From positions 97,102-161,101 of the forward strand of contig CAYNSO010000002.1 in assembly GCA_964399735.1 (NCBI GenBank): DNA of 64,000 bases, read 5' to 3'. The notes under the pieces were generated by a model. That model had not been told where the DNA came from. It worked only from the letters and a program-made list of their open reading frames with translations, and made no database searches. This document shows, piece by piece, positions 62,259 through 64,000 of this stretch (its first letter is position 1; the number at the start of each line of letters is the position of its first letter). This DNA is from Fontivivens sp964399735 (GTDB lineage Bacteria > Zhuqueibacterota > Zhuqueibacteria > Residuimicrobiales > Krinioviventaceae). The translations under genes were made by a program, and so were the position numbers.

Positions 62259-63542
62259 TTACCGCACCAGCGTCATTTTAATTTGCCGGGTGGTTGTACC
62301 GTTGTTCAGTACACCTATATAAATACCGGAAGCAACCGGATTACGATTATCATCCGTGGCATCCCAAACAACGGAATACTGCCCGGATTGTTTCATAGCA
62401 TTTTCCAGGGTGCGGATTTTTTGTCCCTGCAGGTTATAAACGGTCAATGAAACATTACCGGTATGTGACAAGGAATAATGAATACTGGTCGACGGATTGA
62501 ACGGATTAGGGAAATTTTGATCAAGGTTGAACCCGGTGGGTAAATATATTTTTTTATCATTTACATTCACAGTTTCAGCCAAATATTGCCGCAGCCATTC
62601 CAGGGCCGGTCTTTCTGTGCCGTCAGCTCTTACCAGGTACGCGTCGGTACGCCAGAGAGTTCCTTGTTTGTACCCCCAAAAAGTAATGCCTTCAACAGCC
62701 GGATGAGACCACAAAGTCGGGAAAATAGCCTGGTATTTTGCCAGTTGCTGGTCATCATCTTCAAACTGCAGATCAAACTCGGTGATCTGGATCGGCAAGC
62801 CGGTCTCCGCCAGCTTGTCCAGTCTGGTTTGAATGGTCTTGGCGCTTGTATTCTCAAGAAAATGACCTTGTTCGCATATACCGTCAATCAAATTCCGCTC
62901 CTTTAACAGGTTGATGATCTTTAAATATGTGGTAATGGATTTGTTGCCGCCAAAGATCTGGTATTCATTGAGCAAAAGTTTGGAATTCGGGAAATACTCT
63001 CTGGCCTTTTCAAAAGCCCAAATCACCCAGTCCCAACCGGTCTCTCCTTCCCCGCCCAGCGCTTTGTAATAGGAAGGATAATAATCATAAGTAGACCATT
63101 CGATGGCTTCGTTAACCACTTCAACATATTCAAGATCCGGGTAGCGGTCACCCACCATCATGATCCATTCTTCCACTTCTTCAGCCTGTTCCAGGGAATC
63201 GAGATCGGTTATCCAGGCGGGCTGCTGTTTGCCCCATACCAGCACATGCAGCCGGAACGGGTAACCCATATCGCGCGAATGTTGATAAGCCCGATCCAGG
63301 TTATTCCAGTTATAAACATTGCGTGTGGCTTCCACAGAACCCCATTTACCGGCATTTTCCGGCGTTACCTGGTTCCAGTAGTCGTCAAAATCAGCAGGCA
63401 CATTACCACTGATAATACACCCTAAAAATTTATTATGCCCTTCGGCCAACGGCTGCGCAACCAGGGACGAAGCCAATGACGCCAACATCAAAATTACCAA
63501 GGCAATCACTACGTTACTGCAAAAAATTCTGGAATAATTCAT
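62259..63542 (-). CDS. GH10 family endo-beta-1,4-xylanase-like enzyme with sorting tail
   Basis: A 427-residue exported glycoside hydrolase. After a signal peptide (1-30) the GH10 TIM barrel runs to about 335. Markers are FDDYWNQVTPENAGKWGSVE, LHVLVWGKQQPAW, the acid/base Glu145 in VVNEAIEWS, the nucleophile Glu255 in ITEFDLQ and ITFWGYKQGTLWR. A FlgD-like sorting tail (FPNPFNPSTSIHYSL to TRQIKMTLVR) follows, which predicts surface attachment or release. AAAGGG precedes the ATG. Most GH10 enzymes cut xylan; some accept mixed substrates. It converges on the mannan locus from the opposite strand and may be separately controlled. Confidence 0.95.
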   Translation of the reverse strand: MNYSRIFCSNVVIALVILMLASLASSLVAQPLAEGHNKFLGCIISGNVPADFDDYWNQVTPENAGKWGSVEATRNVYNWNNLDRAYQHSRDMGYPFRLHVLVWGKQQPAWITDLDSLEQAEEVEEWIMMVGDRYPDLEYVEVVNEAIEWSTYDYYPSYYKALGGEGETGWDWVIWAFEKAREYFPNSKLLLNEYQIFGGNKSITTYLKIINLLKERNLIDGICEQGHFLENTSAKTIQTRLDKLAETGLPIQITEFDLQFEDDDQQLAKYQAIFPTLWSHPAVEGITFWGYKQGTLWRTDAYLVRADGTERPALEWLRQYLAETVNVNDKKIYLPTGFNLDQNFPNPFNPSTSIHYSLSHTGNVSLTVYNLQGQKIRTLENAMKQSGQYSVVWDATDDNRNPVASGIYIGVLNNGTTTRQIKMTLVR

Positions 63543-64000
63543 ATTAAACCCTTTCGTTATAAAAGAAATATAATTTTTTTTCTGTTTATATTTTAAATCA
63601 GTTCAATAGTAATTATACGAATTTTTTGCCTCTTACGCCAAGTTTTTTTATGTTGGCCTTGAATTTTCAAAAACCTGGTACACAACAAAAAAAGCAAGCT
63701 AACCATAAAATGTTTTGGTTCTATATGCTTTTCTGTGGGTAATTATACCGATTGAATCATTGTTAAAAATATAAATGGCTCAATATGAATGCATTGTTCA
63801 AGTTCTTGAAAATATAAAAAACATGGAAAGGTTTTATTCTTTTTCACCTTTGCGTCCTCCGGGTACTCTGTTGTTTCATTTTTATATTTTACCGCAGAGG
63901 TCGTCGGGAGCGCAGAAAAAAGCATTCAAACAATTGTTATTATGACGCTTGTTGATAGCAGTTTATTCTTGATAATTTATAATTTTAAAAACTTGTTTCT
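63543..64000. other. AT-rich intergenic region upstream of the GH10 gene
   Basis: No credible gene or promoter was recognised. Between about 63845 and 63920 there is a fragment reading TTTGCGTCCTCCGGGTAC and ACCGCAGAGG, a wording that recurs in intergenic repeats of several bacterial groups; with only one copy here it cannot be called a repeat from this window. A 60-codon minus-strand frame at 63743-63925 overlaps it and looks non-coding. Confidence 0.5.

Noticed and set aside
63743..63925. 60-codon minus-strand frame at the right edge
   Set aside because: No ribosome site and no family resemblance; it overlaps repeat-like sequence.
1..64000. tRNA, rRNA or CRISPR loci
   Set aside because: Scanning for T-arm patterns, rRNA wording and regularly spaced direct repeats gave nothing; the only long internal repeats are the protein-coding ones at 41.5-44.7 kb.

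Overview
The window reads as chromosomal DNA of a Gram-negative bacterium of the FCB superphylum, most like Calditrichota/KSB1-type lineages. Several large exported proteins end in FlgD-like or Por-type sorting tails with 'NPFNP' motifs. There are two PorV-type outer-membrane proteins, a TonB-dependent receptor with a carboxypeptidase-like N-terminal domain, and many lipoproteins. This taxonomic placement is inferred from protein style, not from a marker gene. No rRNA, tRNA or CRISPR array was seen.

Region 1 (1-17.8 kb) is mostly housekeeping and signalling. It holds an OPT-family transporter, a PqqD-like small protein and an M29-like protein. A minus-strand run follows: S41 protease, gcvPB, a response-regulator diguanylate cyclase, a sensor histidine kinase and a single-receiver regulator. 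On the plus strand come an AMP-forming acyl-CoA ligase with an altered P-loop, an EF-G paralogue and a HIT hydrolase. MazG, a small membrane protein and a class III nucleotidyl cyclase complete the region.

Region 2 (17.8-33.8 kb) starts with a PorV-barrel/TPR fusion. A compact gene run follows: Sir2, a TPR lipoprotein, pyrK, pyrD, an RlpA-like protein and cdsA, ending in a strong bidirectional terminator. Minus-strand rubredoxin, a TIGR00266-like protein, queA, a HAD phosphatase and a zinc-ribbon membrane protein come next. At 29936-30151 there is a selenoprotein gene that ordinary ORF calling misses: a SelW/Rdx-family protein of 71 residues whose CxxU motif is encoded by an in-frame TGA, followed by a SECIS-like hairpin. 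A TPR protein, 1-pyrroline-5-carboxylate dehydrogenase and a cold-shock protein close the region.

Region 3 (34-63.5 kb) is a carbohydrate-utilisation locus. It encodes a large exported toroid/LamG protein, a cytoplasmic GH2 beta-mannosidase and a LacI-type regulator with its own well-formed promoter and two operators. Next are a triple-repeat carbohydrate-binding-like exported protein, a TonB-dependent receptor, a 1050-residue exported partner and a PorV protein. A sugar ABC transporter follows (binding lipoprotein and two permeases, no ATPase here), then an alpha/alpha-toroid-like lipoprotein, a parvulin-like foldase lipoprotein, a GH130 enzyme and a second toroid-like lipoprotein. A GH10 xylanase-like enzyme lies on the opposite strand. 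The likely logic is surface capture and cleavage of a beta-mannan or mixed mannan/xylan, TonB uptake across the outer membrane, ABC import, and cytoplasmic GH2/GH130 breakdown. No SusD homologue is visible.

Two copies of a small non-coding element with terminal inverted repeats (33189-33360 and 61826-62040) lie near the two ends of this locus.
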